A DNA stretch of 64,000 bases from Phytophthora sp. 'mugwort' (GCA_033558025.1 JAUCEF010000011.1:3658001-3722000), one strand, 5' to 3'; counted from the stretch's first letter, positions 40,012 through 51,470 are shown. Notes: generated by a model not told the origin, from the letters alone. Program-made: numbers and translations.

Positions 40012-41556
40012 TTAGTTGGTGCTGTTGTTGCGGATGTAGTACGGCTCGTCCATGAACTCCTCCTCGCAGTACGGGAACAGCGTGTCATCGTCCGACGGCG
40101 CGAACAGGTGCTCCCCGGCGTGGATCATGACGTAGAAGCCTGTGAAGGCGCACACCACAATCACAATAATCGACGCACCCTTGTCCAAGATCGACATGCT
40201 CTTCCAGGATACACGCATGTAGATGATCAGCGGCATGAGAAGGCAACTCGTCGTGTGAGCAGTGGCGCCGGTGAAGTCCTGCAGGTCGAGGAAGCGCTTG
40301 CGCAGCAGTCCAGCAATAACCACCAAGATCGCAATAATGCAAATTCGAAGAGCGATGTAGTGCAGGGGGTTGTTGCGGTACGGAGCGTGAAGCTCCTCCT
40401 CTGTGATCTCTTCGCCGAACTCCAGAGCGACGCGCAGGTGCGACATACGGCCTTCTGACTTCTCCACCATGCTTGAAGCAGACACCTGACGGTTCACAGT
40501 ATCCATGGGCGTCGAGCTCTGGAGGTACGAGCGCTTTTCCTGAATCTCCATGTCGAGATCCACATTGGCCTGGTCCATATCGGCATTGAAGCGTACAACT
40601 TCGGGACCCTTGTGCATGCCCAAAACCAGACGTTCCGCCATGAAGAACGGAGGCATCATCAGCGTCGAGAAAGCGATGGATATATGCATCTGCATGAACA
40701 AGTACGCCATCACCACGGCACCACGGTCAGCGGAGAAGCCTAGAGGGGCCAGGCCGAGCGGGTCCGACGTGCTCACGATCGAGTACAGGATGTTGCCCGA
40801 CAACTGGCAGCCACCAGCCGTGTAGCCAAGAAGAGCGATTGCAACGAAGAAGCCCGAGATGAACAGAATTGTGATCACAACCACACGCGGCATGCGCTGC
40901 GGCTGCGAGTGCTCGCGCTGCAAGTCAGGAACAACAATAGCAGCACCGTAAGCTAGAGCAAGATTGCCAAAGCACGTCAGCACCTGGTGAACTGAGATAT
41001 CGGGCGTCGGGATCGAGTCGTGGCCGCGCATGTTCCACTGCAGCACAATAACAGCAATTATGTCGGCGATGATCGTGCCCATGCAGCCAGCGAACGCCAT
41101 GCCAGCGCTCTCCTTCAGCGTCGGAATTAGACACACCGGCACGACCATGATTGCCATGAAGATGATCCAAAATGTTTGGCTGAACGAGTCCGGGAACAGC
41201 ACGTCAAGTAGAGTGCTGCCGAGTACCAGGAAGGCGCACGGCACCAGCAGACATACACCCATCTGAGAGACCACCGTGAAGAAGCGGCCCCACTTGCCTA
41301 GAGCCCACTCGCCCAGATCACCGTACGTCCTCACGGACGAAGGCGCCACCAACATCACCTTGGACAGCTTGAGCGTTGCGTATGTGTTGGCGAAGATCAT
41401 GAAGGCCAGAGCGATCGACGCGTAAAACGGACCAGCGCGGGCGTAATTGGAAGGCATGGCCAGCGAACCGATACCGCAGACGCAGCAGAAAAGGTTAAAA
41501 GACGCCTTGGCGTCTTCCATGGTGAAGAAGGCGGACTTGCCGTTCGAGGTCGACAT
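40012..41556 (-). CDS. AAAP amino-acid transporter, copy 2 (left arm)
   Basis: A 514-residue transporter identical at protein level to copy 3 at 43440-44984. The first in-frame ATG is at 41556 (MSTSNGKSAFFTMEDAKASF), although the frame stays open 92 codons upstream without an ATG. AAAP features are an N-terminal first membrane helix around FNLFCCVCGIGSLAMPSNYARAG, about ten to eleven hydrophobic segments, a charged loop near residues 340-400 (EEITEEELHAPYR) and the short tail EEEFMDEPYYIRNNSTN. It is predicted to import amino acids. It is transcribed leftwards, away from its twin, and the 1883-bp region between the two starts is itself mostly palindromic, so both copies have the same proximal promoter. 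It is a paralogue, not a copy, of the transporter at 25778-27346. Confidence 0.94.
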   Translation of the reverse strand: MSTSNGKSAFFTMEDAKASFNLFCCVCGIGSLAMPSNYARAGPFYASIALAFMIFANTYATLKLSKVMLVAPSSVRTYGDLGEWALGKWGRFFTVVSQMGVCLLVPCAFLVLGSTLLDVLFPDSFSQTFWIIFMAIMVVPVCLIPTLKESAGMAFAGCMGTIIADIIAVIVLQWNMRGHDSIPTPDISVHQVLTCFGNLALAYGAAIVVPDLQREHSQPQRMPRVVVITILFISGFFVAIALLGYTAGGCQLSGNILYSIVSTSDPLGLAPLGFSADRGAVVMAYLFMQMHISIAFSTLMMPPFFMAERLVLGMHKGPEVVRFNADMDQANVDLDMEIQEKRSYLQSSTPMDTVNRQVSASSMVEKSEGRMSHLRVALEFGEEITEEELHAPYRNNPLHYIALRICIIAILVVIAGLLRKRFLDLQDFTGATAHTTSCLLMPLIIYMRVSWKSMSILDKGASIIVIVVCAFTGFYVMIHAGEHLFAPSDDDTLFPYCEEEFMDEPYYIRNNSTN

Positions 41557-43439
41557 GATAGACGAGGGGAGAAGGTTGAGCAGCGCGATGGAGATTGCTG
41601 CTGCTTGCCGGACTTCTCGGCGAGAGGAAAAAAAATCAAGTGAGCGAACTAAACCAGCGAGGAGATTCGAACGAAGAGCGACTCGATCATTGCTCTTTTC
41701 GAGTCCGCCGCTGCAGACTTGCCTTTCTAGTGCCGGACATTGGTTGAGCTCACTCGAACAGAGTCGATGCGTTTGGCGGGTCTTTAATCGTAGCAAGCAT
41801 ACTGGGCGCAAGTGTTTGTACAAAGTAGTCACGTCGGTCGTTTTAACGCCTCAACCTGGCTGCATCAATGCCAGAGATTAGATAAGTGTGAACTCATGTC
41901 CCTGCTTGCAACAATTGCCGTTGCAGCAGAGCGGGACAGAGACTTGCAGACCAAGATACGGAGCACCACATGAAGGCAAAGCACGGACGCAACAAAGGAA
42001 TCATTTTTAATCTGAAGACCCAATGTGTATGTACACTGTACAGGTATTACTGTACCATGTAATAGGGAAGGCTGAATATATTTTTCTAGCGGCTAGCTTC
42101 GTCCGTAATAGGACTCCGTATGCACGCTGGCGATGGGCGCAGGCGCGCCGGATAAACTTGTCGCCTAGCAGGTTACTAACTGAAGGACGAAGGATGCGCG
42201 GCACCGGGAGGGATCCAGTAACCGAGATTAAGCGCGCTCGTCCTCGCCCATCCCTCTGTGCAGCAACTCGCAGGGTTCCGGTGCATGGCAGGGATGTGGT
42301 TCCGCCTCGAATTCAATTCGGAATTGGGCCAGGCTGAGAAGCATCCCCGTATCCGGTTTGCCCGCGTCTAAAATGCGCCAGTAGTATTTTATTAAGGTAG
42401 CAACAGTCGCGCCACGGTCGTGAAGTGCTGTAAACTGTACATGTATTAATTAGTTAACAAATTTGGGTGCGCAGCGTGGACATTCAACGTGATAGCGAAG
42501 GGCGAGCGCCGTATGTACGACGACACAAGCACCCGATATTATCAGTGCAGCTCAACTGTTGCAGCAGATCACGAAATATCCCTTCGAGTCAACTGCTCCG
42601 AAAGTGGCTTCGTACACAAATAGTAGAGAGGGTAAAAATACAAAACGGAAGTGAGCGGTTGCGAGGTCACCCCCTCTAATATAATGTGTACGAAGACACT
42701 TTCCCTGCCATGCACCGGAACCCTGCGAGTTGCTGCACAGAGGGATGGGCGAGGACGAGCGCGCTTAATCTCGGTTACTGGATCCCTCCCGGTGCCGCGC
42801 ATCCTTCGTCCTTCAGTTAGTAACCTGCTAGGCGACAAGTTTATCCGGCGCGCCTGCGCCCATCGCCAGCGTGCATACGGAGTCCTATTACGGACGAAGC
42901 TAGCCGCTAGAAAAATATATTCAGCCTTCCCTATTACATGGTACAGTAATACCTGTACAGTGTACATACACATTGGGTCTTCAGATTAAAAATGATTCCT
43001 TTGTTGCGTCCGTGCTTTGCCTTCATGTGGTGCTCCGTATCTTGGTCTGCAAGTCTCTGTCCCGCTCTGCTGCAACGGCAATTGTTGCAAGCAGGGACAT
43101 GAGTTCACACTTATCTAATCTCTGGCATTGATGCAGCCAGGTTGAGGCGTTAAAACGACCGACGTGACTACTTTGTACAAACACTTGCGCCCAGTATGCT
43201 TGCTACGATTAAAGACCCGCCAAACGCATCGACTCTGTTCGAGTGAGCTCAACCAATGTCCGGCACTAGAAAGGCAAGTCTGCAGCGGCGGACTCGAAAA
43301 GAGCAATGATCGAGTCGCTCTTCGTTCGAATCTCCTCGCTGGTTTAGTTCGCTCACTTGATTTTTTTTCCTCTCGCCGAGAAGTCCGGCAAGCAGCAGCA
43401 ATCTCCATCGCGCTGCTCAACCTTCTCCCCTCGTCTATC
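41557..43439. promoter_or_regulatory. shared divergent promoter region of the twin transporters
   Basis: The 1883 bp between the two start codons. Each gene has 738 bp of identical arm sequence upstream, with a pyrimidine-rich stretch close to the start (GATTTTTTTTCCTCTCGCC on the coding strand), then the 407-bp unique spacer. No ORF with a family motif lies here. Identical promoters predict similar expression of the two copies, unless the spacer acts asymmetrically. Confidence 0.6.
42295..42701. other. unique 407-bp spacer at the palindrome centre
   Basis: Not mirrored. It has no coding frame of note and is moderately A+T-rich in the middle (TGTACATGTATTAATTAG near 42440). I see no transposon ends flanking it. 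Confidence 0.9.
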
Positions 43440-44984
43440 ATGTCGACCTCGAACGGCAAGTCCGCCTTCTTCACCATGGAAGACGCCAAGGCGTCTTTTA
43501 ACCTTTTCTGCTGCGTCTGCGGTATCGGTTCGCTGGCCATGCCTTCCAATTACGCCCGCGCTGGTCCGTTTTACGCGTCGATCGCTCTGGCCTTCATGAT
43601 CTTCGCCAACACATACGCAACGCTCAAGCTGTCCAAGGTGATGTTGGTGGCGCCTTCGTCCGTGAGGACGTACGGTGATCTGGGCGAGTGGGCTCTAGGC
43701 AAGTGGGGCCGCTTCTTCACGGTGGTCTCTCAGATGGGTGTATGTCTGCTGGTGCCGTGCGCCTTCCTGGTACTCGGCAGCACTCTACTTGACGTGCTGT
43801 TCCCGGACTCGTTCAGCCAAACATTTTGGATCATCTTCATGGCAATCATGGTCGTGCCGGTGTGTCTAATTCCGACGCTGAAGGAGAGCGCTGGCATGGC
43901 GTTCGCTGGCTGCATGGGCACGATCATCGCCGACATAATTGCTGTTATTGTGCTGCAGTGGAACATGCGCGGCCACGACTCGATCCCGACGCCCGATATC
44001 TCAGTTCACCAGGTGCTGACGTGCTTTGGCAATCTTGCTCTAGCTTACGGTGCTGCTATTGTTGTTCCTGACTTGCAGCGCGAGCACTCGCAGCCGCAGC
44101 GCATGCCGCGTGTGGTTGTGATCACAATTCTGTTCATCTCGGGCTTCTTCGTTGCAATCGCTCTTCTTGGCTACACGGCTGGTGGCTGCCAGTTGTCGGG
44201 CAACATCCTGTACTCGATCGTGAGCACGTCGGACCCGCTCGGCCTGGCCCCTCTAGGCTTCTCCGCTGACCGTGGTGCCGTGGTGATGGCGTACTTGTTC
44301 ATGCAGATGCATATATCCATCGCTTTCTCGACGCTGATGATGCCTCCGTTCTTCATGGCGGAACGTCTGGTTTTGGGCATGCACAAGGGTCCCGAAGTTG
44401 TACGCTTCAATGCCGATATGGACCAGGCCAATGTGGATCTCGACATGGAGATTCAGGAAAAGCGCTCGTACCTCCAGAGCTCGACGCCCATGGATACTGT
44501 GAACCGTCAGGTGTCTGCTTCAAGCATGGTGGAGAAGTCAGAAGGCCGTATGTCGCACCTGCGCGTCGCTCTGGAGTTCGGCGAAGAGATCACAGAGGAG
44601 GAGCTTCACGCTCCGTACCGCAACAACCCCCTGCACTACATCGCTCTTCGAATTTGCATTATTGCGATCTTGGTGGTTATTGCTGGACTGCTGCGCAAGC
44701 GCTTCCTCGACCTGCAGGACTTCACCGGCGCCACTGCTCACACGACGAGTTGCCTTCTCATGCCGCTGATCATCTACATGCGTGTATCCTGGAAGAGCAT
44801 GTCGATCTTGGACAAGGGTGCGTCGATTATTGTGATTGTGGTGTGCGCCTTCACAGGCTTCTACGTCATGATCCACGCCGGGGAGCACCTGTTCGCGCCG
44901 TCGGACGATGACACGCTGTTCCCGTACTGCGAGGAGGAGTTCATGGACGAGCCGTACTACATCCGCAACAACAGCACCAACTAA
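43440..44984 (+). CDS. AAAP amino-acid transporter, copy 3 (right arm)
   Basis: Identical 514-residue twin of copy 2, read rightwards from ATG 43440, preceded by CTCGTCTATC. The reading frame is complete, with the same membrane segments and tail (DEPYYIRNNSTN, stop at 44984). Identity of the coding and flanking DNA indicates recent duplication or ongoing gene conversion between the arms. Its 3' flank runs into the TIR element at 45171. Confidence 0.94.
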   Translation: MSTSNGKSAFFTMEDAKASFNLFCCVCGIGSLAMPSNYARAGPFYASIALAFMIFANTYATLKLSKVMLVAPSSVRTYGDLGEWALGKWGRFFTVVSQMGVCLLVPCAFLVLGSTLLDVLFPDSFSQTFWIIFMAIMVVPVCLIPTLKESAGMAFAGCMGTIIADIIAVIVLQWNMRGHDSIPTPDISVHQVLTCFGNLALAYGAAIVVPDLQREHSQPQRMPRVVVITILFISGFFVAIALLGYTAGGCQLSGNILYSIVSTSDPLGLAPLGFSADRGAVVMAYLFMQMHISIAFSTLMMPPFFMAERLVLGMHKGPEVVRFNADMDQANVDLDMEIQEKRSYLQSSTPMDTVNRQVSASSMVEKSEGRMSHLRVALEFGEEITEEELHAPYRNNPLHYIALRICIIAILVVIAGLLRKRFLDLQDFTGATAHTTSCLLMPLIIYMRVSWKSMSILDKGASIIVIVVCAFTGFYVMIHAGEHLFAPSDDDTLFPYCEEEFMDEPYYIRNNSTN

Positions 44985-45325
44985 ACCGAGAAACTGAGCC
45001 GCAGCTTGGTTGGTGGTGCCGGCATATCATATTTTTTTTGTGGGGAGGATTAGAGTTTTTAAATACAGTACAGTGCTTTTATATCTATTGATATGCAATC
45101 ACTCAGCAACGATTGAAAATATTAAAGTATGATAGAAATGCTACAAACTGTTATTGCTATTCGACGCAATGTGCCTTCCAAAACCTCCATAAAAGGTTAA
45201 ATCCATTCAAACCTTCGCATTCCAACTGTGAGAGCTCCTGCAGCGTGCAGAAATTCGCGCTGTGTTTTATTTGGTTGTGTGTCAAACACTTCCAGAGCAG
45301 CAAAGCGACGTGGGCGACGTGCTCG

Positions 45326-45955
45326 ATGACAAGAAGCCTGCGTGCGGTGTTGCTACAGCACCTAGAGCTCTCAGCTGTGGTACAGCTGATTGAGGACGAT
45401 GGCAGCGCTGCAGAGGACAGCGACGAGGGCCTCTTCCACGATGTCATTGCCTCGTGTCGATATTTGATGCGTTCAAGAGTCATCAAAGCTGCCCACTGGA
45501 CTACGAGGAGAATATTCCTGACCGACGCAATGAGAGCTTGGCGCGATCTGCGCATGAGCAGAAGGACGTTCGTAGTTTTGCTTCAACGCATCGAGCATGA
45601 TCCTGTGTGTGCTTGCTCGCTGGGTCGGTGTCTTAACACCAAAGCCAGAGCGGCTCAGCTTGCCCTTGTATGTCTTGTAAGAGCTCTCGAGTTCGATGCA
45701 CTTAGACTTCACTTGAGTGGACACTTTCTGGGGGAGAACAGCTGCAGCGCTCTCAACTTTGTTTTTGACCCCCTTAGTGTACTGCTCGAGGTGCGTAGAC
45801 AAGAAATCTATCACCACATACTCTTCTTCGACACCCCACCTCTCGTTAATCATCTCGGAAATGCGCGTGACATGAATCGGCAAGTCGTGCTTGCTGAAGT
45901 TGCTGGCACCACTCAATTTCACTATGCTAGCAGGATCAGTCCACCAATCATATAA
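45326..45955 (+). pseudogene. Harbinger/PIF-like transposase, truncated (right arm)
   Basis: The open frame runs from 45113, but the TIR ends inside it, so the element's own start is more likely ATG 45326 (MTRSLRAVLLQHLEL). It contains the helix-turn-helix-like segment RDLRMSRRTFVVLLQRIEHDPV, a region resembling LxxxGHFLGxNSCSALNFV, and ends near AGTTQFHYASRISPPI, which aligns in pattern with the start of a Harbinger DDE domain (…GTxDGTxxPLASRP). The sequence then stops, so the catalytic domain is missing. Family assignment rests on the motif pattern and is tentative. Confidence 0.45.
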
Positions 45956-46165
45956 AATGTTCGCTTCTTGCTTAAACCTTCCGGTTTTTTCCGGTCGGTT
46001 TGATTTGAAATGGACAGGACACGAAGGTTAATCTGATTGGCTGCTGAAACATGCTTTCCAACCGTGTTAACCCTAATATCAGGTAAAAATCGAATTGTTT
46101 AATGTGATAAAAATGGTGCAATCAAACAATTAATTAGAACATTTTTTTAAACCTCAACTATTGGT

Positions 46166-46324
46166 GTGTAAGTCATGTCAAGCGCGTGCTATCGGGTCGG
46201 TTTATTACAAGTACACTATTGACCCTGCTCTACTCCAGCCGAAAGTCTTGTCCACTCAGGGACCCGAACTCACAACCTCCCGGTCCCGATGTCTGTGGTC
46301 TGACCACTACACCAACCGAAATCG
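46166..46324 (-). mobile_element. tRNA-derived SINE, right-arm copy
   Basis: Mirror of the SINE at 38672-38830, differing at 46290 within the tRNA-like head. Confidence 0.65.
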
Positions 46325-47980
46325 GTTAAACAATTAATTAGAGAGAGTGACTTGTGTCCCATCTAAAATAGAGGGGTTGAAAGTCACATAAAAGCCAACG
46401 GAGGAGAGCATTTGCGAGCGCGCGTAGCGCAGCAACCCGCTCGGTATTTGCGGAGTCGGGCCCAGCGCGGAGCTTTCCAGCGAGCCGAGCACTGTAGCGG
46501 GCCGAACTTAGAATCTTTTCCTCGCAGGAGCGCAGCGACTGCCTTAGCAAGCATCGCCCAAGACCGCGATGCCATCGGTCTTCGGGAGTGAAAGAAGATG
46601 GGATACCTTCTATACAGAACTATAGTGTAATCCGAAAATGTGATGAGGCTTGATGGCAGAGCAACACATGCCTTTATTACACGGCGTTATCCCGCGTTTA
46701 ATAGCGCCCCGTTCCTACAACCGCATTAAATAGTTTGTATGGACTCACACGGAACCCTTTTAAACCACGTCTCCATCATACGACGATTGATCAGGACTCG
46801 TTAGCAGCCCAAGGTGATATCAGGCGCCGCCGTTCTTCAACAGCGCCCTGAGTAGATCTTTTGAGTCCTGCCTCTTTTCAACGCGTCCAGGACGATACAT
46901 GCAGCATGGACAGTCAGAGTCTGCAGGAAGGATGCAAAATTCTCGAGATATGCCCCATTGCAGCTACAGGGGTGTTCATGCCTCTACACCTATAAAAATA
47001 GACAAAACTTCATGAATTTTGCATCCAATGGATTGTCCCACACCAAAATCATTAATCAAACCAAAAACATGATCGATGCGGCTTATCTGACAGGCCATAG
47101 GTTTTATTTTTATAGTCGTTTTGGTGGTAGTCGTTTTAAAAACACTCGACATGTCGTGTTTTTTTTATCATCTAAGTGTGGTTCGCAAACCAGTGATAAT
47201 ATAAAGTCGCTAAAACAGTCTTATGCGGTTTTGGAAGGCACCCATTTGCAAACTTGACACCGGTCCAGTTTAGCGGACCGAGCTAGATCTGCAAAGCTGT
47301 TGTCAGTATGCTGGTGACGTGCCGCAGCCCCCGAAAGCGTCCCTGTATCGGGGTTAGATGAAGAGTAACGTGCCACTCTTCAGCGGTGCCAAGTGGCGTG
47401 AACAACTCCACTGCAATCTGGATCAACATTATGGGTACGCTGTACCAGTTTTTCTTAGAGCCACCCAATTGGCAGCTCTCTACAGTAGATGCCGTTATAG
47501 TTTGTATTGCAGGCCACGCTAAGTTATCTATAAATATATTCGTTCTTAAATCTACCTTTGTTTTGTAACTGGTCCTCCTCAGACCAGGGAACACGTGAAC
47601 TGCCGTTCACTGGTCACACAACACACTTCCTCCCGCAGGTGCTGCGTGTCCCCGCCACACTTGGTAGCACTTGTAGTCAGCCCACGCTTACGCGGGTAGA
47701 TTTGATTACCTGAATCCTTTGTGACTCTAGAAACAACCACAATGGAACGCAGTGAGTTTCCTCACTTGGATGACTCCAAGCGGGAGTGGATGCATTCGGC
47801 ACGTATGAACGTGGGCTGATTGCCGGCATTCAGGGTAGCCTACAGGCACCCGCGGCTCAGCCGAAGTCTCCTGGACTAAGCATCTTGCGACTGACTGTCC
47901 ATGTTTTTGAAGGCAAGGATATATCCTCCATTTCTAAGTCCGAGAAGGAGAGATCGCAATGAGTGCTGGTCTATATCGGA

Positions 47981-48068
47981 CGAGCGGCTTCGCATCGCTA
48001 TTGCGCTTTCGAAGCTTTATGGCACGAGCGGCTTCGCGTCGCTATCGCGCTTTCGAAGCTTTATGGCA
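47981..48068 (+). repeat. 44-bp tandem duplication (right arm)
   Basis: Two adjacent units (47981-48024 and 48025-48068) starting CGAGCGGCTTCGC and ending TTTCGAAGCTTTATGGCA. Confidence 0.95.
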
Positions 48069-48456
48069 CAGCTAAAAGTTAGACCTACACCTTTCCAAGG
48101 ATGTGTCACATCCTGAACGCAGTTAGTGGAAACAATTACGTGCCACCTTCTTGCTGGCAAACATCTAGTGTCGCCAGAGGTCACGCTTCTTAGTTTGCAA
48201 ACTAGGGACGCGTGACTTGCACGAGTATGTGCAGGAGATGCATAGAATGGCAGCATCTCTGGTAGGCAACCCGCTGGCAGAAGACAGCAAAGGTCACGGT
48301 CTTCATAGAAGGCATTCTGGTTTCCCGGCACACACACCGCTGTTCCGTGTTCCCTCGACGCTGGAGGCAACGATTTAACTTGCTCTTTTAATTGGAGTAC
48401 AGCCAACGCCAGATTCGTACTCCAACGATGAGCTAACATTCGTCAGCTCTGGCCCG

Positions 48457-48660
48457 GTGCCAATGGATTTGGATACGGCAGAACAGAGTAATATCTGGTG
48501 CTACAGATATGGTAAGCTTGGACATATGCAACGTGCCTTTCCTGCCGGAGGACAAGAAAGTTGTTGCTTCCACAGGCCCAAAAGGTCCCAAGGTCGCTGG
48601 CAGAAAGCCGCGACGGAGGGGACAGGGGAAAGCAAGACACCAGTAGGCGGGGGGATATAA
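48457..48660 (+). pseudogene. gag nucleocapsid fragment with degenerate zinc knuckle
   Basis: Reads PMDLDTAEQSNIWCYRYGKLGHMQRAF. The family zinc knuckle is C-x2-C-x4-H-x4-C; here only the first Cys and the His remain, the second and last Cys positions being Tyr and Phe. RNA binding would be lost. Confidence 0.7.
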
Positions 48661-48732
48661 GTCTTTCACGACGGGTGTGAGGGTGGTGCGCATCGCGAAG
48701 GCTTAGCCTCTGAGATAGTATGCTCTCTCAAA

Positions 48733-49391
48733 TTGGAGAAGAACAGCGGAGGGTTGATGGTAGTACATGAGAGTGTGCGGAGATACAAAAATACCACGAA
48801 GGCCTTAATTGCCTCTGGGGCGTCTAGGAACTTTGCTAGACGCCGGAGTATTGCGAGGGATAGCGACAAGTTCTCGGATGCGCTACGCTGGAGCACGGGG
48901 AACGCGATGAGACTGGCTGAACGCAAAACAATCAAGGTGCTCAAGATTCGCATGGTCGTCGGTAAGTTCGAAGACTTGGCAGCTCTGGGTCATCCATCGT
49001 CCTGGATATGAACACGTAAGACTTGATCCTCGGCATGCCGTATCTTGAAAAGCACGAGCCGTGGATCGAATGCCGAGGGAAAGCCATAGGGACTAGAAAT
49101 CCTCCTGCCTCTGACGGAGCAAAAGTCAGCCATGTTCTCACCTCTGTCAGACGACAGGACAACATGCAGGGTGCCAAGGATTTATATGAAGATATGGGAG
49201 TCGCCACCGTAACAGACGCTCCCCCGAAAGCAGGTGCGAGAAGTATCGCAACAGGTCGCGAAACCTCGTTTACTGCGAGCATTGTTCGTGGGCCGCCGAA
49301 GGCTATGTCAGTGAACAGGGCTTTCCGCCTCGAGCTGGATACGCGCATCCACAAGACAGAGGGCCTGTGTGGGCCGGTGTGCGGCGACTAG
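48733..49391 (+). pseudogene. gypsy aspartic protease region, catalytic Asp lost
   Basis: The block ALIASGASRNFARR (near 48810-48845) corresponds to the family's …LIDSGAS… active site, with the catalytic Asp replaced by Ala. After a stop it continues MILGMPYLEKHEPWIECRGKAIG, the normal downstream protease/linker block. Both arms carry the same change. Confidence 0.7.
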
Positions 49392-50200
49392 GAGAACGAT
49401 ATTGTCACGTTAGCGCGTCTCAGTGCTCATAGTCGCCGCACCCCGGCGCTGCGACAGTGGAATTGTCGACGGACACATTCCAGGTGGGTAACTTTGGTCC
49501 ACAAGCGGATAACAGGGCATCGGTGCAGTACCGACGGCTCAGTCTACCGAGGAGGCTACCTTCGGTGCATGTTACCTAGTTCCACACAATGGAGCGGGTA
49601 ACGAAGTACCGCTTGCACACCGACGGACCGGGCTGCCAAGGACGGCGTCACACTCGCCTTGACATGGGTAACATAGTTCCACGCGAAGGTGCGGGTAACG
49701 GAGAACCGCATAGAGCAGGCTGGCTCCGAGACTTTGGGGCGATCAGGATTCCCTGAGTGTGGGTTACAAATCTCCACGCCAGGTCGCGCCAGAACCCCTG
49801 CATGAGGGGAGGTGGAATACCATTCCTAGGCCACTGAGGCTGGCTTAGAGAGGAGCACTCAAGTCCCACAACGATCCCCGAGAACTATCACGTGCTCATG
49901 GCGTGACGGGACGCCGCGTGAAGACGAGCGGTATCCACCTGGAACCGCTGCCCGAAGTGCCATGACTTCTGAATCCCGTGGAAGTCCTGCTAGATGCCTC
50001 CTTGGTCGACTGAAGTCTGGCCAGATCGATGAGTTGGTCCTAATACGTCCTGAGCCAACTCCCGAAGGGTTGAACTTTTCGTCCGTCGTGGACGAGGTGC
50101 TTGGAGGGCATCAAGAAGCGGCGTGCCGCTCGCTATGCTTCTGAAATTCTGAAGAACCCATAGGATCCCGTGTAACCTCTCTTACAAGCGTTTAAGGAGC

Positions 50201-51470
50201 GTGCCGTCCAAACTCCCACCCGATCGGGGACTCAGACATGAGAACGACCTCGTGCCAGGCACAAAGTATTGTGTCACGAGACAATGGCCTCTATCGTGCG
50301 AGCAGTGCGAGGTCCTTGATGCTATCTTCGCCGCGAATGCGAAGGCCAGCACGGTGCGTGAGTCCAAGGCTCGGCGCCCACCTTCTGCTTTCGTAAACTG
50401 AACGGGAAGTGGCGTCTAGTTCAAGCTTTCCGTAAGCCGAACAGTGAGACGGTACCGTCACTGCCACTAATTCCGCGCAAGAATGTCCTGTTTTTATACA
50501 ACATGGCGGGTTGTATGTTGCCCAGCGTCTTATATCTGGTAGACGGATATTACCAGATCCAGATGCGCGAGACGAGAGCGACATCCCACTCACAGGCGTT
50601 ACTACCCCAAGTGAAATGATGTAGGAGTGACTGGTGATGAATTCCCCAGCGACGTTCAATCGCTCGATCATGGAGTTGTTCCGCCTATTGCATGCGTTCA
50701 CGCAAACGTACTTTGACGATATATTCGTCAATAGCCGTGCCGAAAGAAATAAAGTGATTTTCGAGTATTGGAGGTCACATGAGGCAACAAACTCTACGCC
50801 AACATCGACAAGGCATACGCGGCCGAGGGGATCAAATTTTTCGTCTGTTTTGTCGGTATGCAGGTGTTCGTGCCAATCCGGAGAAGGTCAATGCTATTTC
50901 GGATTGGCCAGCGCCTGGGTCACAGAAATACCTCCGCAAATGGTTGGGTTTGACTAACCCAACCATTATTTGACCAAATGCAGTGCTGTATGCCGATATG
51001 ACTAAACACTGTCGGAACTCCTCAAGAAGAACACCGACTGACTGTGGAAGAAAACGCACCAAGATGTATTGGACAGCATCCAAGGGCGTTCGGAGCGCTC
51101 CTGTGTTGGTGTTGCCAAACGAGTCGCAGCGTCGTCTCTGACTCCTCCGACTATGCAATTGGTTGTGCATTGTTACAACTAGACGACGAAGGACACGATG
51201 GGGTCACCTCGTTCAAGCCACGGCAGGTGAAGGCTGCGTAACTGAATTACATCGTTCATGACAAGGAGCGACTTACCGTGAAACGCGTCTTTGTCACGCC
51301 TACTTTGTGATCTTCACAGCCCTCGCGGCTTTGCTGACTACGGTTCAGTCGCCGCATATATCGCAGCGGATGGACCACTGGCTGTACTTCTTTGCTGAAT
51401 ACAACGTCTGCTGAGTAAAACCTGGCAAGCTGAATGTGCTTGGGGACGCGTTGTCACGTCGACCCGACTA
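50201..51470 (+). pseudogene. gypsy reverse transcriptase and RNase H, decayed
   Basis: RT blocks LVPGTKYCVTRQWPLS near 50255-50290, LVDGYYQIQMRE near 50540-50570, NSPATFNRSIMEL near 50640-50680, and TYFDDIFVNSRAE near 50705-50750 with the polymerase motif YFDD intact. Then VRANPEKVNAISDWPAPGSQKYLRKWLG near 50865-50950, the RNase H segment SDSSDYAIGCALLQLDDEGHD near 51138-51200, and LGDALSRRPDYASR near 51440-51480. Several stops and frameshifts. The palindrome's outer edge (50492) falls inside the RT. Confidence 0.8.

Larger units (their letters stand above)
34504..42294 (+). repeat. left arm of 7.8-kb inverted repeat
   Basis: Exact-length mirror of 42702-50492: all paired positions sum to 84996, so there is no net indel over 7791 bp. 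The two differences noticed are at 36623 and 38706. It contains one transporter, a TIR element with a SINE, and the 5' half of a gypsy element. Inner edge: identity stops between 42294 and 42295. Outer edge: identity drops at 34503-34500, continues at lower similarity for about 45 bp, then disappears. Confidence 0.95.
45171..47241 (+). mobile_element. TIR transposon, right-arm copy
   Basis: Mirror of 37755-39825, with the same 15-bp TIRs (GTGCCTTCCAAAACC). It starts 186 bp after the transporter stop. Confidence 0.65.
42702..50492 (-). repeat. right arm of 7.8-kb inverted repeat
   Basis: Inverted partner of 34504-42294. It continues outward into the remaining 3' half of the same gypsy element, so this arm probably preserves the original arrangement at its outer end. 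Confidence 0.95.

Noticed and set aside
43164..43439. Upstream 92-codon extension of the AAAP frame
   Set aside because: Contains no ATG and no membrane or targeting signature; the conserved protein starts at 43440 (41556 in the mirror).
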